NCBI GenBank assembly: GCA_013399695.1
Contig: VXAU01004018.1
Span: 1,240,001 to 1,304,000 of the forward strand
Direction of reading: 5' to 3'
DNA length: 64,000 nucleotides
Source of the DNA: Formicarius rufipectus
Taxonomy: Eukaryota > Chordata > Aves > Passeriformes > Formicariidae
The translations under genes were made by a program, and so were the position numbers. This document shows, piece by piece, positions 41,258 to 51,905 of this stretch. Within the stretch, counting starts at the first letter, position 1. Each line of letters starts with the position of its first letter. Below the pieces are notes generated by a model. That model was not told where the DNA came from. It did no database searches and worked only from the letters and a program-made list of their open reading frames with translations.

Positions 41258-41497
41258 TTAAACTTGCTCAGCCCTGAGGTGGTCAGGCAGTTGGGCTAAG
41301 AGGTTGTTGTAGTGACTGTCTAGTCCATTCCATTCTAAAGGAAATGCCTCTTCCCATGGTGCTTTAAATGATGGGTTTGAGTTTCTGGCTTTCTGAACAG
41401 CAAAGTTCCTGATCAGCTTGTGAGCAGCAGCTCTCTCCTTTTCATGCTGCTGCATTTCATTCAGCCTAACTTTGACATTGTTCTTCCAGAGACTCAT
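41258..41497 (-). CDS. Candidate nested gene, terminal coding exon
   Basis: On the minus strand an acceptor with a good pyrimidine tract ('ggtttttcttctccag') precedes 79 open codons ending in TAA at 41258-41260. The translation opens with 'MSLWKNNVKVRLNEMQQ' and continues as a highly charged, probably helical segment, 'HEKERAAAHKLIRNFAVQKA'. A Trp/Pro/Phe-containing stretch ('APWEEAFPLEWNGLDSHY') and a leucine-rich end follow. This is the most protein-like of the five blocks. It is entered in phase 0, exactly the phase left by the block at 41607-41688 across a 109-nt intron. I do not recognise the family. The whole structure lies antisense inside a PAK5 intron. Confidence 0.55.
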   Translation of the reverse strand: MSLWKNNVKVRLNEMQQHEKERAAAHKLIRNFAVQKARNSNPSFKAPWEEAFPLEWNGLDSHYNNLLAQLPDHLRAEQV

Positions 41498-41606
41498 CTG
41501 GAGAAGAAAAACCAGCGTCATTATCATTTCAGACTGACTCAAAATGGAAGGTGTTCCTCAGTTTTTCAGTTTGACTAATGAACCAGAAAATCAATTTGTC
41601 ACATAC

Positions 41607-41688
41607 CTTTTCTGACCAAGATATTTGTCCCTCATGACAACCTCCAATGTTCATCCAGGTACACTTGGAGGATCTGTCTGCAGCTGCA
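41607..41688 (-). CDS. Candidate nested gene, penultimate exon
   Basis: An 82-nt minus-strand block. It starts after the acceptor 'ggtgctggtgtctccag' and ends at 'tcagaaaag' followed by the near-consensus donor GTATGT. Entered in phase 2 it reads without stops ('AAADRSSKCTWMNIGGCHEG' and on to 'SEK') and leaves in phase 0. Those are the phases its neighbours at 42132-42197 and 41258-41497 require. Two further AG sites lie just inside the block, so the acceptor could be shifted. No domain is recognised. Confidence 0.5.
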
Positions 41689-42131
41689 CTGGAGACACCA
41701 GCACCAAGGTTTACTAACCAGCCATGGCCATTGTAGAGAAACACTGAGGTTGCCAGTAAAAACACTTCCTAACACTAAGACTAAATCCTGGAAGTGCCAA
41801 ACCGGGTTATTTTTTTTTTATGTTCCATCTTATCACTGTCCTTTAAATGTGCTCAAATGATGCAAGACTAGTGCCTGCAAAAATGTGATTTTCAAAGGTG
41901 GTCTCTGTAGCCACCCCAGTGTAGGGAGTGGTGCTTTGCTCCACACTGGACTATACAGACAAGTTCAGCCCTGCACTAAGGCCTTAAGTGCATCATTCTT
42001 CCCCACTGCCTTGGAGGGCTGATAATTGGTTGCCTGCTGATCACGTCTCTCATTTAATTGGTCCCTGACATCTCTAAAAGAATTTGTGCTACCAATACTC
42101 TCCTCCTGCAGAGAGTCGGAGGCAGGCTCAC

Positions 42132-42197
42132 TCCAACTCCTGAGCAATCCCTTTGAGCTCATTATGCTCTTCCTGGAGGAGTGTTGGAGTTTGCTGC
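42132..42197 (-). CDS. Candidate nested gene, short internal exon
   Basis: A short minus-strand block with acceptor 'catgctgcag' (or a second AG four bases later, starting at 42193) and donor GTGAGC after 'gagttgga'. It encodes a glutamate- and leucine-rich helical segment, 'LLQEEHNELKGIAQELE', which could be coiled coil. The two acceptors differ by 4 nt and fit the two alternative frames of the preceding exon: start 42197 if that exon ends in phase 2, start 42193 if it ends in phase 0. Both give the same downstream frame. Confidence 0.45.
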
Positions 42198-42981
42198 CTG
42201 CAGCATGGAGATCTAAGGAAGTTCTTCAGAAATCCTTCATCATCTGAGTGAGCTTTGTCCATGCAACAGTTGGCATTGATTTGAATTGATCTGCTCCCAT
42301 GAGAAAGGAGTTACTTTACCAAGCCTGCAGCATTCATAGACAATGGTATAGATCAATATAGATTATAGACTTCTGTGGGTAAAAGTAGCTTTCTTTCATA
42401 TGATTAGCCAGAGAATGTTTTTAAAAGCTGTTTGCATCAGCATTGTAATTTAAGTAATCTTAGTGTTGGAGGAACTTGCAAGGGCAAGCTTTAGTTCTGT
42501 TTCTGAGAGCTTATGTGGGTGAGCAGAACTTTGCAGTACACTAAATCAAGATTGAAAATCAATTTAGAGTTCACAGTTTACATCTGCTGAGACAGACTAG
42601 AACAGCTTTAGAGCTCAAAAACCATGTTAACCTGTAGGTCTACATGTAAAAGGACAAATTCTCAGCATCAGCATTTCAGAAATTGAATCTGGTCTCCTCT
42701 GGGAATAGGAGATTGGGAATACTCTCCAGGTAGGACTGTATAACCTGACACAAGCCAGGAATTAGATCCTGAGCAAGGACACTCATAATCAGGTTCTTTT
42801 TTTATCATGGAAGTTAGTCCCTGAAGACAAATCTATAGGACACTGTTCCAGTAACTCCTCTCACTGGCTTGCCTGTCCTGAAAAATGAGCTCCCTGCTTG
42901 CTGTCTCCATTACTGCTCATGTGGCTGCTGCTGCTGTTTGTTGTTGTTAACTCCTTTCAGTAATTTAGCCAAATTTTTTAC

Positions 42982-43121
42982 CTCCAAAGTCTTCCCTCCA
43001 CTGACCATACTCTCTTGGGGGCCAGAAGTGGGGCTTGGGCCCGTGAAGGACCAGGCAGCTGGAGGTGATCCTTCAGGGTGGCTGTAGAGTCCTCCTGGTT
43101 CCTGTTCCATGGCAATGATCC
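42982..43121 (-). CDS. Candidate nested gene, internal exon
   Basis: A 140-nt minus-strand block with a textbook acceptor ('ttttcatgctttgttctcag') and donor GTAAAA after 'actttggag'. Two frames are open. One gives a Pro/Ser/Gly-rich segment ('SPPAAWSFTGPSPTSGPQES') and has the better purine-first codon pattern. The other gives 'GSLPWNRNQEDS' through to 'APKRVWSVEGRLW'. Each has a phase-compatible acceptor in the next exon, so the correct frame cannot be settled by eye. The product is unrecognised. Confidence 0.45.
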
Positions 43122-43792
43122 CTGAGAACAAAGCATGAAAAATAAATGGTGAGGTGTAAGCAGTAAATGCTTTCTCCAGTAATTGGAAAGGCTGAAGATG
43201 TTTATCAGCCTTCGGTCTCACAGTCCTGCAAGCTCTCTCCTGGCTCAGCTGAGAAAGCTGATGGAGCAAAACACTTTGGGAGATTCCTTGTTTCCATGGA
43301 CTGGCCCAACCTTTGGTGGTGCTGTGAAAGTCTCTCAGCTAGAAAGTTGTGTTGATCTTAGAAAATTCCCTGCTCGTTTCGTCGGTGGCCGGCCTAGGGA
43401 AACACTAGGTGGCAGCAGGAAATCTCTGGAAGTTCATATCCATGCACATCACAAGCACACCCGGACGGCAGACCCAACGAGAAATCTACCTGGGCATCCT
43501 GCTGGCTTTTGTTCAAGGCTTTAACCCACTTAGTAACAGGTCTGTGGAGGGGGTTTCCATATAAAATTGGTCCTGCAGCATCTGCACTCCACATCAGCAC
43601 TGGGGCACTGTTTGCTACTTCCATTTCCATTTAACTGTGCAGTGACAATAATCATTCAGTAACTGCACATTCTGCACATCTCAGTGATCCGTTTGTCCCG
43701 AGCTCTGCTAATGAGCTTGGTTTGATCCACTGCAGTTCAGAACAGAAACTGTACTGATTATAGTCCCATTAAATTAGGTTCCATATAATAGA

Positions 43793-43849
43793 AATAGATG
43801 GTCTGTAAGGTCCCTTTCAACCCAAACTGTTCTGTGTTTTTGTGATTGT
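43793..43849 (+). mobile_element. CR1 LINE 3'-end fragment
   Basis: 'gatggtctgtaaggtccctt', then 'tcaacccaaactgttctgtg' and 'tttttgtgattg', is the plus-strand CR1 3' terminus with a decayed ATTCTATG-type repeat. It lies inside an intron of the candidate antisense gene and is opposite to it in orientation. Confidence 0.8.
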
Positions 43850-43945
43850 AACCAAACAGCCATGTTTTATCCAAGCCCAGCAGAGTTCAGTTCAATAACA
43901 GTCATAGGATCAAGGGGGGAAAATGTTGTCAAGCATCTCACTTAC

Positions 43946-44183
43946 CTGTGGAGCCAAAGCTCCAGGTATAAATGTGTTTTTCTCTATCTCCTGCTCTGAC
44001 ATGATTAGATCTGGGCTTTGGTGGCTCTGTAGGAATTTCAAAGTGCTTTGCTGCTCTTTCTTTCTTGTCTTCCCCTTCACACAGGATCCAATTACACCAG
44101 ACAAGTGCTGTGTATTACTAGGGAACAACACTGACTTACCTGCAGAGACTTTTAAATGCCCTTTCTGTTGTCTGTGGGATGAA
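43946..44183 (-). CDS. Candidate nested gene, 5'-most block seen
   Basis: The minus-strand block ends at 'ggctccacag' followed by GTAAGT, a perfect donor. Its 5' edge is uncertain. A strong acceptor ('tttttttctttttttatctg' then 'gcccacacag') places it at 44183. A weaker one ('gttgttccctagtaatacac' then 'ag') places it at 44107. From 44183 one frame is open for 79 codons. From 44107 a second frame is open, with convincing codon structure and a charged product including 'AAKHFEIPTEPPKPRSNH' and 'DREKHIYTWSFGSTG'. No start codon was assigned, so the gene probably has further 5' exons that I could not locate. The family is unrecognised. Confidence 0.4.
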
Positions 44184-47100
44184 CTGTGTGGGCCAGATAA
44201 AAAAAGAAAAAAAAAGGACATTTCAGATAAAGATCTTTGGAGAGAGAAAAGGGAACGAAAGAGAAGTATTTAGGATGAGCATTTCTGCTTTATATTTGCT
44301 GAGATCCAACAGACTTTAGTTAGCTATCAGGCTCACACAGTTAGAAGAATAGCAAGAGATTGTGAATTGAACTGAATTTTGCAGTTTTGTAGTCTGAACA
44401 GACCAGTAATTGGTATCTATGGCCTAGTTTGCATTTAGTAATTCTCACTGGGCACAGTGCAAGTGAAGATCCTTATTGCCAAGGCTTATGCTTCCATCTG
44501 AAATAACACTTTCCAGAAGCATTGGAAAATATGGGCACTGAAATCTGGTTTAAACACACCAGCTCTTATGAACCACCCTGGGGAAATGCTCTGGGGCAGG
44601 AGATGATTGACTCTCCTGCTGCACCCCAGGCCAGAGGAAGCAGCCCATCCCTGCCCTGTCATCAGTGGCTGCACTGCCCTTCTCCTTCTTTCCAGCTCTC
44701 CGTGCTGTCTGGAGGAGGGAGCTGCACTTTGTCGGGCAGATTAATTTATTAAGCATGTCAGGACCAATCTGCCGCTGAGGACAGAGGGCACTTGGTGGCG
44801 ATGCAGCCCAGCAAATCGAATCAAATCAAGATTACCCTCGAAATGTTTGAGCAGTTTCTTGTAAATGAGATATTGTGGTGCTGTGCTGAGCATCACCCCT
44901 GTGAGTTACTCTGCTGCAGAGCATCCCCTGAAATGCTCTACCTCGGTTTGTTCCTGTCGAGAAGGTGTTTGATTTGCACTTCTCCTTTACGAGAGTGAAT
45001 AATTAAAATGTCAGCGTAGGAAGCTCCTCATGTCTCCTCTCATCTGCCGTGTAAATTGGCCCCTCTCAATTAGATTTCTGCACAGGGCCACCTTTTTTTT
45101 GCTCCATGGCCACATGTACAGGTGAAAACTGCTCAGTGGGAGTCAGTCCCACTTCCTTTGGGCATTCCTGTGGCTGCACTTCCCATTTGATAGCTGTCCT
45201 TGAAAAGGAAGCATAATATGCACTTCCGTGGAAGAAAGAATGCTGCAATGTATATGAAATTATTTCTGGTTTTATTTTGCCATTACAAATTCCTGAATTC
45301 CCTGAAATCAAGGAGTGAGCTTTCAGGCGAGGATTAAGGAGCCCACAGAGACATCAGTCATATGCAAAAGCACCCCTTCCATGTGTGTGGGCAGGAAATA
45401 CACAATTTCGGTGTGTTAGGAAGTACCTTGAAACTTTCTCACTGTTGTAAGGCCACGGGGCTGAGGCAATTTTTGGCACACCACTGGCTGCAGGATAGTT
45501 TCTCCTGCTGTACCTTGACAGTTCCTTCTCTGCCAACATGACCAGCTCTCTGTACTCATCATCCCTCCCTTCCTCAGTGTGTTATTCCCAGATGTGCAGG
45601 GCTGTGATTGAGGGACTGTCTCAGCCCTGAGCTGGGCTTTGCTGGGCTCGTGGGTGAGGAGCCCATTGCTCTGTGACGCGCCGGCTGCGTGGCCCTGGGG
45701 ACTCAGGCACTCACCAGCTTCTTCCACTCACTGCCTCTGCCTGATGATTTATGGAGTGGGAAGGTAATTCACAACCCTCTGCCACGGCTTGCAGAGCACA
45801 AGGAGCTGCTCAAGCTGGCCCTGTGCTCTCTGAAACAGAAATGTTGACTTTGTCTTCAAGCATCTGCTGTATATGAAAGCTTCCTTCGCCGTGGTGGTTC
45901 GCAGCCAAAAGTAACACAGTTTAAATTGTTTCTTCTAAATTAACAGACTGTCAAAATCCTCATTTTAATTAAAAGCATGGAGATGACCCTGACTGCAGTG
46001 GAGTGACCCAAGAGCCTCTGCCCTCTTAAGCAAGTGCCCCACTGCCAGAGCTGTCAGATGAAGGCAATTACTTCTCTAGGCGTAAAATTTTTTCACATTG
46101 GAGTTGACTTAAATATTTCAGAAAGCTCAATCAAACCACAGTCAGAAATCTTTCACTGGAAACAAAGCCCTGGGATCATTAATTGGGTTAATGCTCCATC
46201 AACCTTGCATTTGTTAACGGGCATGTTTGGGGCACGAGGGGAATCTCATCCAGGGAAATGTCACCTGTGCTACAGAGGCGGTTTGTGCTGCAGTGCGACT
46301 CTGTGAATTGCAGACTGTCCCTCTCTTCAGGCTCTTTCACTTGGTGCAGTTGGTCAAGAGCAAACCACATTCTCCATGTTGGCAGGCAATGCCTGTGCTC
46401 TGAAACATGGATCTTTGTGGTAAATGTATGGGTGAGTGAGACTGGCAAGGTGGGGCACTGGTTTTTACACCACCCACTGTACGGTGGGGCTCCTCTCCGC
46501 ATGAAAATCCCACACCAGTGCCTTTCTGACCCTTGGAATAAAATCTGTGATGGTGCCTTGGTTGCAGAAAAACCTTCTCTTTAATGCGTATCAGCCGTGG
46601 GAAGACTCACACAACATTGTGCCTCACCAGTTCCCAGAGGTGATCACATAGAGATGTAAAATCCTGTCTGTGCCATAGAAGCGGTGTCAGTGGATGCCTC
46701 AGCACCATGTGGGAGACCCACAGCTCCTGTGGAGCACAGCAGTGGCCTATCAAAGTGGAAGCATTTGGGGAGGTGGTGGTTAAATATTTGTTTAATTCCT
46801 GTGATTTTTCATGCCTTTGTTGAGAAAAGTGGGGTTTTGTTTTCCTCACGCCTCCTCCACATTAAAACCCAGAAAAATAGCAGTCTAGACTGCAAATATT
46901 AGGTGCAAGGACAACTGGCTGATTCCACATGAAGATTGATGACAATTGAGTTGTGCCTGCAGAGAATTCTGCATCCATTTGGGCTCACCCCAGCCCTCTG
47001 TGTGTTCCTCTTGCTGTCTCACCTCCCTGCAGTTTCTCTAGGGGAGTGCTTGCACCGAGCTCAGAGCGATGGGCAGAATGGTCAGTTCACACCTCATTTA

Positions 47101-47423
47101 GAATGCGTTTTTGCAATGCATTTTCTGTACAAAGTGGTGATGCCAGAACTGAAAGAGGCATCAGGATTGCCACCAGCCCTCGCTTCATCTCCTGTTCCCT
47201 GCATCGGGGCTGGGGATGAAGAGCTGCAGTGCAGAAGGCGTCATCCCCACATCACTCCTGTAGCGCATCAGTAATCCGGGCACAAACCAGTTCGCAGGCC
47301 CGCATCTCTGAGGTACCAGCTGGAGACACTGGAGCTTCAATGCACTGTATTAACTGCCCTGAATTCTGTCATTTCTGTTTGCACAGAAACTTAAGTCACA
47401 CAGCCCTCCCTGTGGCAAACTTT

Positions 47424-47460
47424 GGTCCTGGAGCTGTCACGGGTCCTGGAGCTGTGACAC
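47424..47460. repeat. Two-copy tandem duplication
   Basis: 'ggtcctggagctgtcac' is followed directly by 'gggtcctggagctgtgacac', a near-exact duplication of an about 18-bp unit. Non-coding. Confidence 0.85.
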
Positions 47461-48736
47461 GTCATGAGCTTCCAGTCTGCTCCTGTCTTGGTGTTACGAG
47501 ACTGGAAAACAGAGTTGTGTTTCTGGAAGAGAAGGATTTTTCTCATCTTCCCCAAATGTCCCCAGCTTTGCTTTGTTGTTTTTCAGCTGCCTCTGCAGGG
47601 TTTCTCCTGTGACAGCCTTGCCATGCTGAGTGCTGCAGGATCAGCTCTTCCTCAGTACATCGTATGGAATTTGCTTTCCAGCTTCCATGGGGGAAAAGGA
47701 GACAATTCCACGGAAGCACTGGCAAATAACACAGCTTTGAAAGGGGAGAATGAGGCACCTGGTTCTGCTGGTGTTCAGCAGTAGTACAGGCCCCAGGCTT
47801 CCTAGGTCACTGATCTTTTTCTGTTCCTGACAGAAAATGTTAATTGGACAAAATAGGAAACTTTGATTAACCGATTTTATCCAGAATGTGGCCAAAAAAT
47901 TACAGTCTTTGGTGTGGTTTGATGCTTAGCAGGTCCACTCTGTACACTTTAGGGAAGTGCAACACTATTAAGAGGGCAGTTAAAAGGCCTGCCGTTAATG
48001 TTTTTGAGGAATTTCATAATGTGGGACATTGTGGTTTTTCATTCCTTCTATGGAGAAAAGAAAATTTTGAAGGGTCCTGAGTCCTAAGACTTCGGTTTGC
48101 AATTTCTGCCCTCCTGTCCCTGTGCAGTGCTGTATAAGTCAGCAGTAATACACACACTGATTTCCCCTTCAAACTCAAACTTCTGAAGTCATATTTCACC
48201 CTCATTTGTTGTGTGTCTGAGAGATCTGTGTATATATATATTACATTAAAAATTGCACAGATCAGATGTGTTTTAAGTAGGCCCAGAATAATTATTTTTG
48301 ACATTTAATATTCTCTAATAGCATTTCAAATGACATATAACAAGCATTTTTGTGTATTTAAAAAAAGGGGGGAAAAGTTACTAGAATGTAGGTATTTCAG
48401 TGGAATTTTAAAACTAAACATTGTGTTAAAGTTGCTATATTTTAAAATGTCAAAAGAATTACCAGTGAATGTGATTATAATGAAACGTTGCTCTTGTTGT
48501 TATGGAAACTAACTTTTAAAACTGCTGTGCAGAGTGACAAATTACACAGTGCCGTTTTGGTGAGCCCTTTTTTATAGTTTTCCATTATTTTGCTTTTGAA
48601 GAATTTTAAACAGCTGGCACCAGTGTTAAGGATATTACACTTCTCTCAAACCTTTAGCTGTACCTTTATTTTGATCCATCAAATAATACACACTTTTCAG
48701 ACTGAGTAAATTTCATTTCTGCACCATCAGTGTAGG

Positions 48737-48756
48737 TCATCATCATCATCATCATC
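48737..48756. repeat. (CAT)n microsatellite
   Basis: Six CAT/TCA units in tandem inside AT-rich intron. Confidence 0.9.
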
Positions 48757-50653
48757 TACATCTTTCAATAATTAACACATGGCCATGCCAATGTTTTCCC
48801 AGCTTCTCTCCTGTCCTGTGCTGTTGGCAGTATCAGGTTGATTAATTTATGAGGCAGAATCATGGCTCACGTGCTTAGACACTTCATGGCAAGGGGCAGG
48901 GGACACCGTCTCAGGCTCCTGGGTTTGGCAGGGGACTCTGTGGTGTAAGGTGCACGTTTGGTCCAGGGAGCAGAGACTTCCAGTCATCCAGCACCAGTGC
49001 AATTTGCAGAAGGCCTTCTCCAGGAAGCAAATCACAAAAGTGATTAATTTTTTTTTAATTATTTTTATGTGGAGAATGAGAATATGTAGCATTGGGAAGG
49101 AATTCGTAACAGAAAAGATATGAACTCTGAGTCTTAGAGGTGTAAACCAAGCTCTAAATTACAGGCTTCAGGAAAGGGTGTTCTGACATACTTTCCTGTC
49201 TGTTATGTAGTCCTTGTGACTAACTCTGAGTAATGGCTGCTTTGTAGACAGGCTGTAGATCAAAACTGGAGCAGATCCTATAGACCACTACTGGAGGGTG
49301 CAGAGTGATGAATGACATCTCATCCCGTGCAGCACCATTTCTCACTACATACCTGATGAGTTTCTGTTGAAAAAGGCATGTTTCCAGGGTGATCTGTATG
49401 GCACAAGTGCCCTAAACTTCCCACTTAGGTTAATGTTTTGTATTACCATGGGGAAATGAGGTGTTTGAATGGTGCCAGTCTGTCTGTCTGTATCTGCTTG
49501 GTGCCTGCTGAGGTGAGGAGACAGCTGCCCAAATACAGAACTGACCTGCCCAGTTTGTGTCATCTCCAGTTCTGTCTCAGGCTGAAACTTGGTGATCCCA
49601 CAGCCAGAAGCTGGGTTGTGGTGTGAGCCAGGTCTTGGAGTTCAAGGCAGTGAATATATCCAGTTACCTCCCCTGTGGTACAACGGTGCAAACATCACAC
49701 GGACGTGGCTACAAAGAGAACCCTGCATCTGGAGCAGGTGGCACCCAGAAGGAGAGAGAAGTCCCCAGGGTGGCTGCTGGTGAGGAGCAGGTCTGCAAGC
49801 TACATGGACAGGCCACACAACACTAAGGCCACTGTTCCAAGACCAATTCACCAACTTCTTAACTCTGGAACCTTTAGGAAATGACAAGATATTTGCACCT
49901 ACCCTAAGGTGGGAGGAAATGCAGAGGAGAGGGATGTGACTTCAGCACAGACCCAGTCTTTAATTCTTGTCTCTTTTTTCCAAAAAACAGACAGGACATG
50001 CACTTTTCTTTTAACATGGTTGTTTATCTGATGTCCAAGCTCATTTCCTGCAGTGCAGTGCAGCACTGGTTGGGCACTTCTGCTGTGAGCATGGAAAACA
50101 CAGCCTGCCATGATGCCATCATGAGGTGGGGGCAGGAGGGGATGCAGGAGGTATAGGAGTACTTTTCAGTCCTTTTTCATGGATCTTCCTCATTTGGGTG
50201 TGATTAGGCATTCAGTGGAGCACAGTGGGATTTGCAAGAATGGATCCAACACCATTTGGAAGGACAACTCAGAGGTTAGAACTTGTCCTCAAGTGACTAT
50301 TCAGTGGAGAAAAGCCTTAAGTGCACAGGAGAACTACTCACTTGAAAGTAGCTGTCCCAGATCCCAGCTGTGCTCTCCAGGCCTTCACCTTTTTCTCCCT
50401 GGCAGTATATTTACTTCTCCATGTACAGTCAGCCATTGGAGACATGGGCAGGTCTTTTATCTCATCTCCTGTCTTACCCTTTGAGCCTGGTCCTTGTGTC
50501 AACCCTCAGGACGGCATCTCAGACCTAAAATTTTGCCTCACACACAAGGGAATGGAGCCCACCTCAAGCTGAGCCTGGGCTGCTGGAAAAAGCAACAATT
50601 TGGTGGATACTTGTGTTTGTCTCCAGGAGTTTTGAGGGACTCCAGCTATTTTG

Positions 50654-50870
50654 AGGTCACAGAATGCGTCAGGTTGGAAGGAGTTGCAGTGGATCATCTG
50701 GTCCCACCTGGCTGCTCCAGCAGGCTCTTCCCAGAGCACATGGTGCAGGATTGTGTTCTTGAAGATCTCTGGTGAGGAAGATTCCACACCCTGTCTGGCA
50801 GCCTGTTCCATTGCTCTGTCACCTGCACAGTGTAAAGAAGGTCTTCCTCCTCTTAGTACTTTTTCTTCTG
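50654..50870 (-). mobile_element. CR1 LINE, 5'-truncated 3' fragment
   Basis: On the plus strand 'tcacagaatgcgtcaggttg' and 'gaaggagttgcagtggatca' give the reverse complement of the CR1 3' end. The body continues with 'cacaccctgtctggcagcct' and 'gttccattgctctgtcacct', then 'gtaaagaaggtcttcctcct'. The copy lies on the minus strand, is about 215 bp long and heavily diverged. Overlapping open frames here are CR1 remnants and not genes. Confidence 0.9.
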
Positions 50871-51525
50871 GTAAGAATAGATCAGATGCAGATCCCTGAC
50901 ACACCTTTGACTGCAGCTGTGCAACTCTCTTACTTACAGGGAAAGCCAGAGGTGTCCTTCTGATGTGATGACAAGGGTTAGGTTTTTTTCTCCAAGGTAG
51001 TGCTGCTCACATTTGCTTACACTGAACACAGGAACACAGCTTTGAATGTCTTGCAACACAAGAAGATAAATTACTGACGCATCCATCACTTAGATTACTC
51101 TGGCCATCTGTGCTTTATGCACCTTTTCTTATAAAAAAGATCGATTTTCATATATGCATAGGCTGTGCTTTTGGTTTATGGATAATGCAAATAAGGGGAG
51201 AAGCTAGCTAGGGGCAAAATCAGAGTTTAGATTGGCTGTTTATAAGGGCGACCTTTCCTTAAAATACCTTTTTTTTCACCCTCCACATCAGAGAGATTTA
51301 AAATCCTCATTGACTTCTGAAAACACAGCTCTGTGAGGACAAAGGATGATATATTCTTAACGAGTGCCTAAAGTATAGTAGTTTTAAAGACAATAAATGC
51401 AAGGTCGCATTAGGGCAAAACAGTTAATTACCCACTTCATTATTGTCAAGGTTAATACAGTATTTGAGTGCAGAAGCTGTTTTTCATCTCCTTTTGGAAA
51501 CAAGGCGAGACAGCATTCCTTACAG

Positions 51526-51905
51526 ACAGATCCATTATGGCTTATCACCGGAGGACAGACGGCTACAGAAGCACCATGAAGGATGTCTGCTGTCACCGCG
51601 CTCCGGAGGAGACGCCAAACCTGTCCGGAGAGCAGCGGCAACGGAGGCAGAGCCACAGCATCGACTCACACCCACTGCGCCCCAGCGACTGAATGTGTGA
51701 CGGCAGCGGGAGCAGAAAATTCACCGGCACTCCTTCATCTCTGGGAGCATCGATCCCTCCTAAACTGCACAGTGCCCTGAGGAATGTCCTTTAATAAACA
51801 CATGGGGTATTGACTATCCCAGATCCCATCTTTCCGCAGTGAGCCCCGTGAAAGCTGCGCCTGCGGAAGGGCTCGGTCCCGTGTTCCCTGCATGCCGGGG
51901 TGTTG
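51526..51905 (+). other. CpG-rich patch, possible alternative terminal exon
   Basis: Against an AT-rich background this stretch carries many CpG dinucleotides ('caccgcgctccggaggagac', 'agcagcggcaacgg', 'gacggcagcggg'). It is preceded by an acceptor-like 'gacagcattccttacag' ending at 51525. Two frames are open for 50-60 codons. One, read past a single TGA, ends 'HRHSFISGSIDPS' and a stop. An AATAAA lies at 51793. Spliced directly from PAK5 codon 68 (phase 0), it would add 17 residues before a stop at 51577-51579. It could equally be a decayed retrocopy, a conserved element or a small CpG island. The function is unknown. Confidence 0.3.
51793..51798 (+). terminator. Candidate poly(A) signal
   Basis: AATAAA just downstream of the CpG-rich open patch. 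It supports reading that patch as a terminal exon or retrocopy, but the hexamer alone is common by chance. Confidence 0.3.

Larger units (their letters stand above)
44184..50653. other. PAK5 intron, middle part
   Basis: Unique intronic sequence. Open frames of up to about 125 codons (for example 47229-47612 plus) look like chance. If the nested antisense gene has more 5' exons, they should lie here on the minus strand, but none could be linked by phase and splice sites. A small tandem duplication occurs at 47424-47460. Confidence 0.55.

Noticed and set aside
43394..43630. 78-codon minus frame beginning MEMEVANS, with an acceptor-like site before it and CAG|GTAGAT inside
   Set aside because: It falls inside the candidate nested gene, but a stop codon directly precedes its ATG in frame. 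It cannot be joined in phase between the blocks on either side. It could only be an alternative first exon, so it was left out of the model.
50506..50904. 132-codon minus frame
   Set aside because: It overlaps the CR1 fragment at 50654-50870. The frame reflects repeat sequence and matches no CR1 protein.
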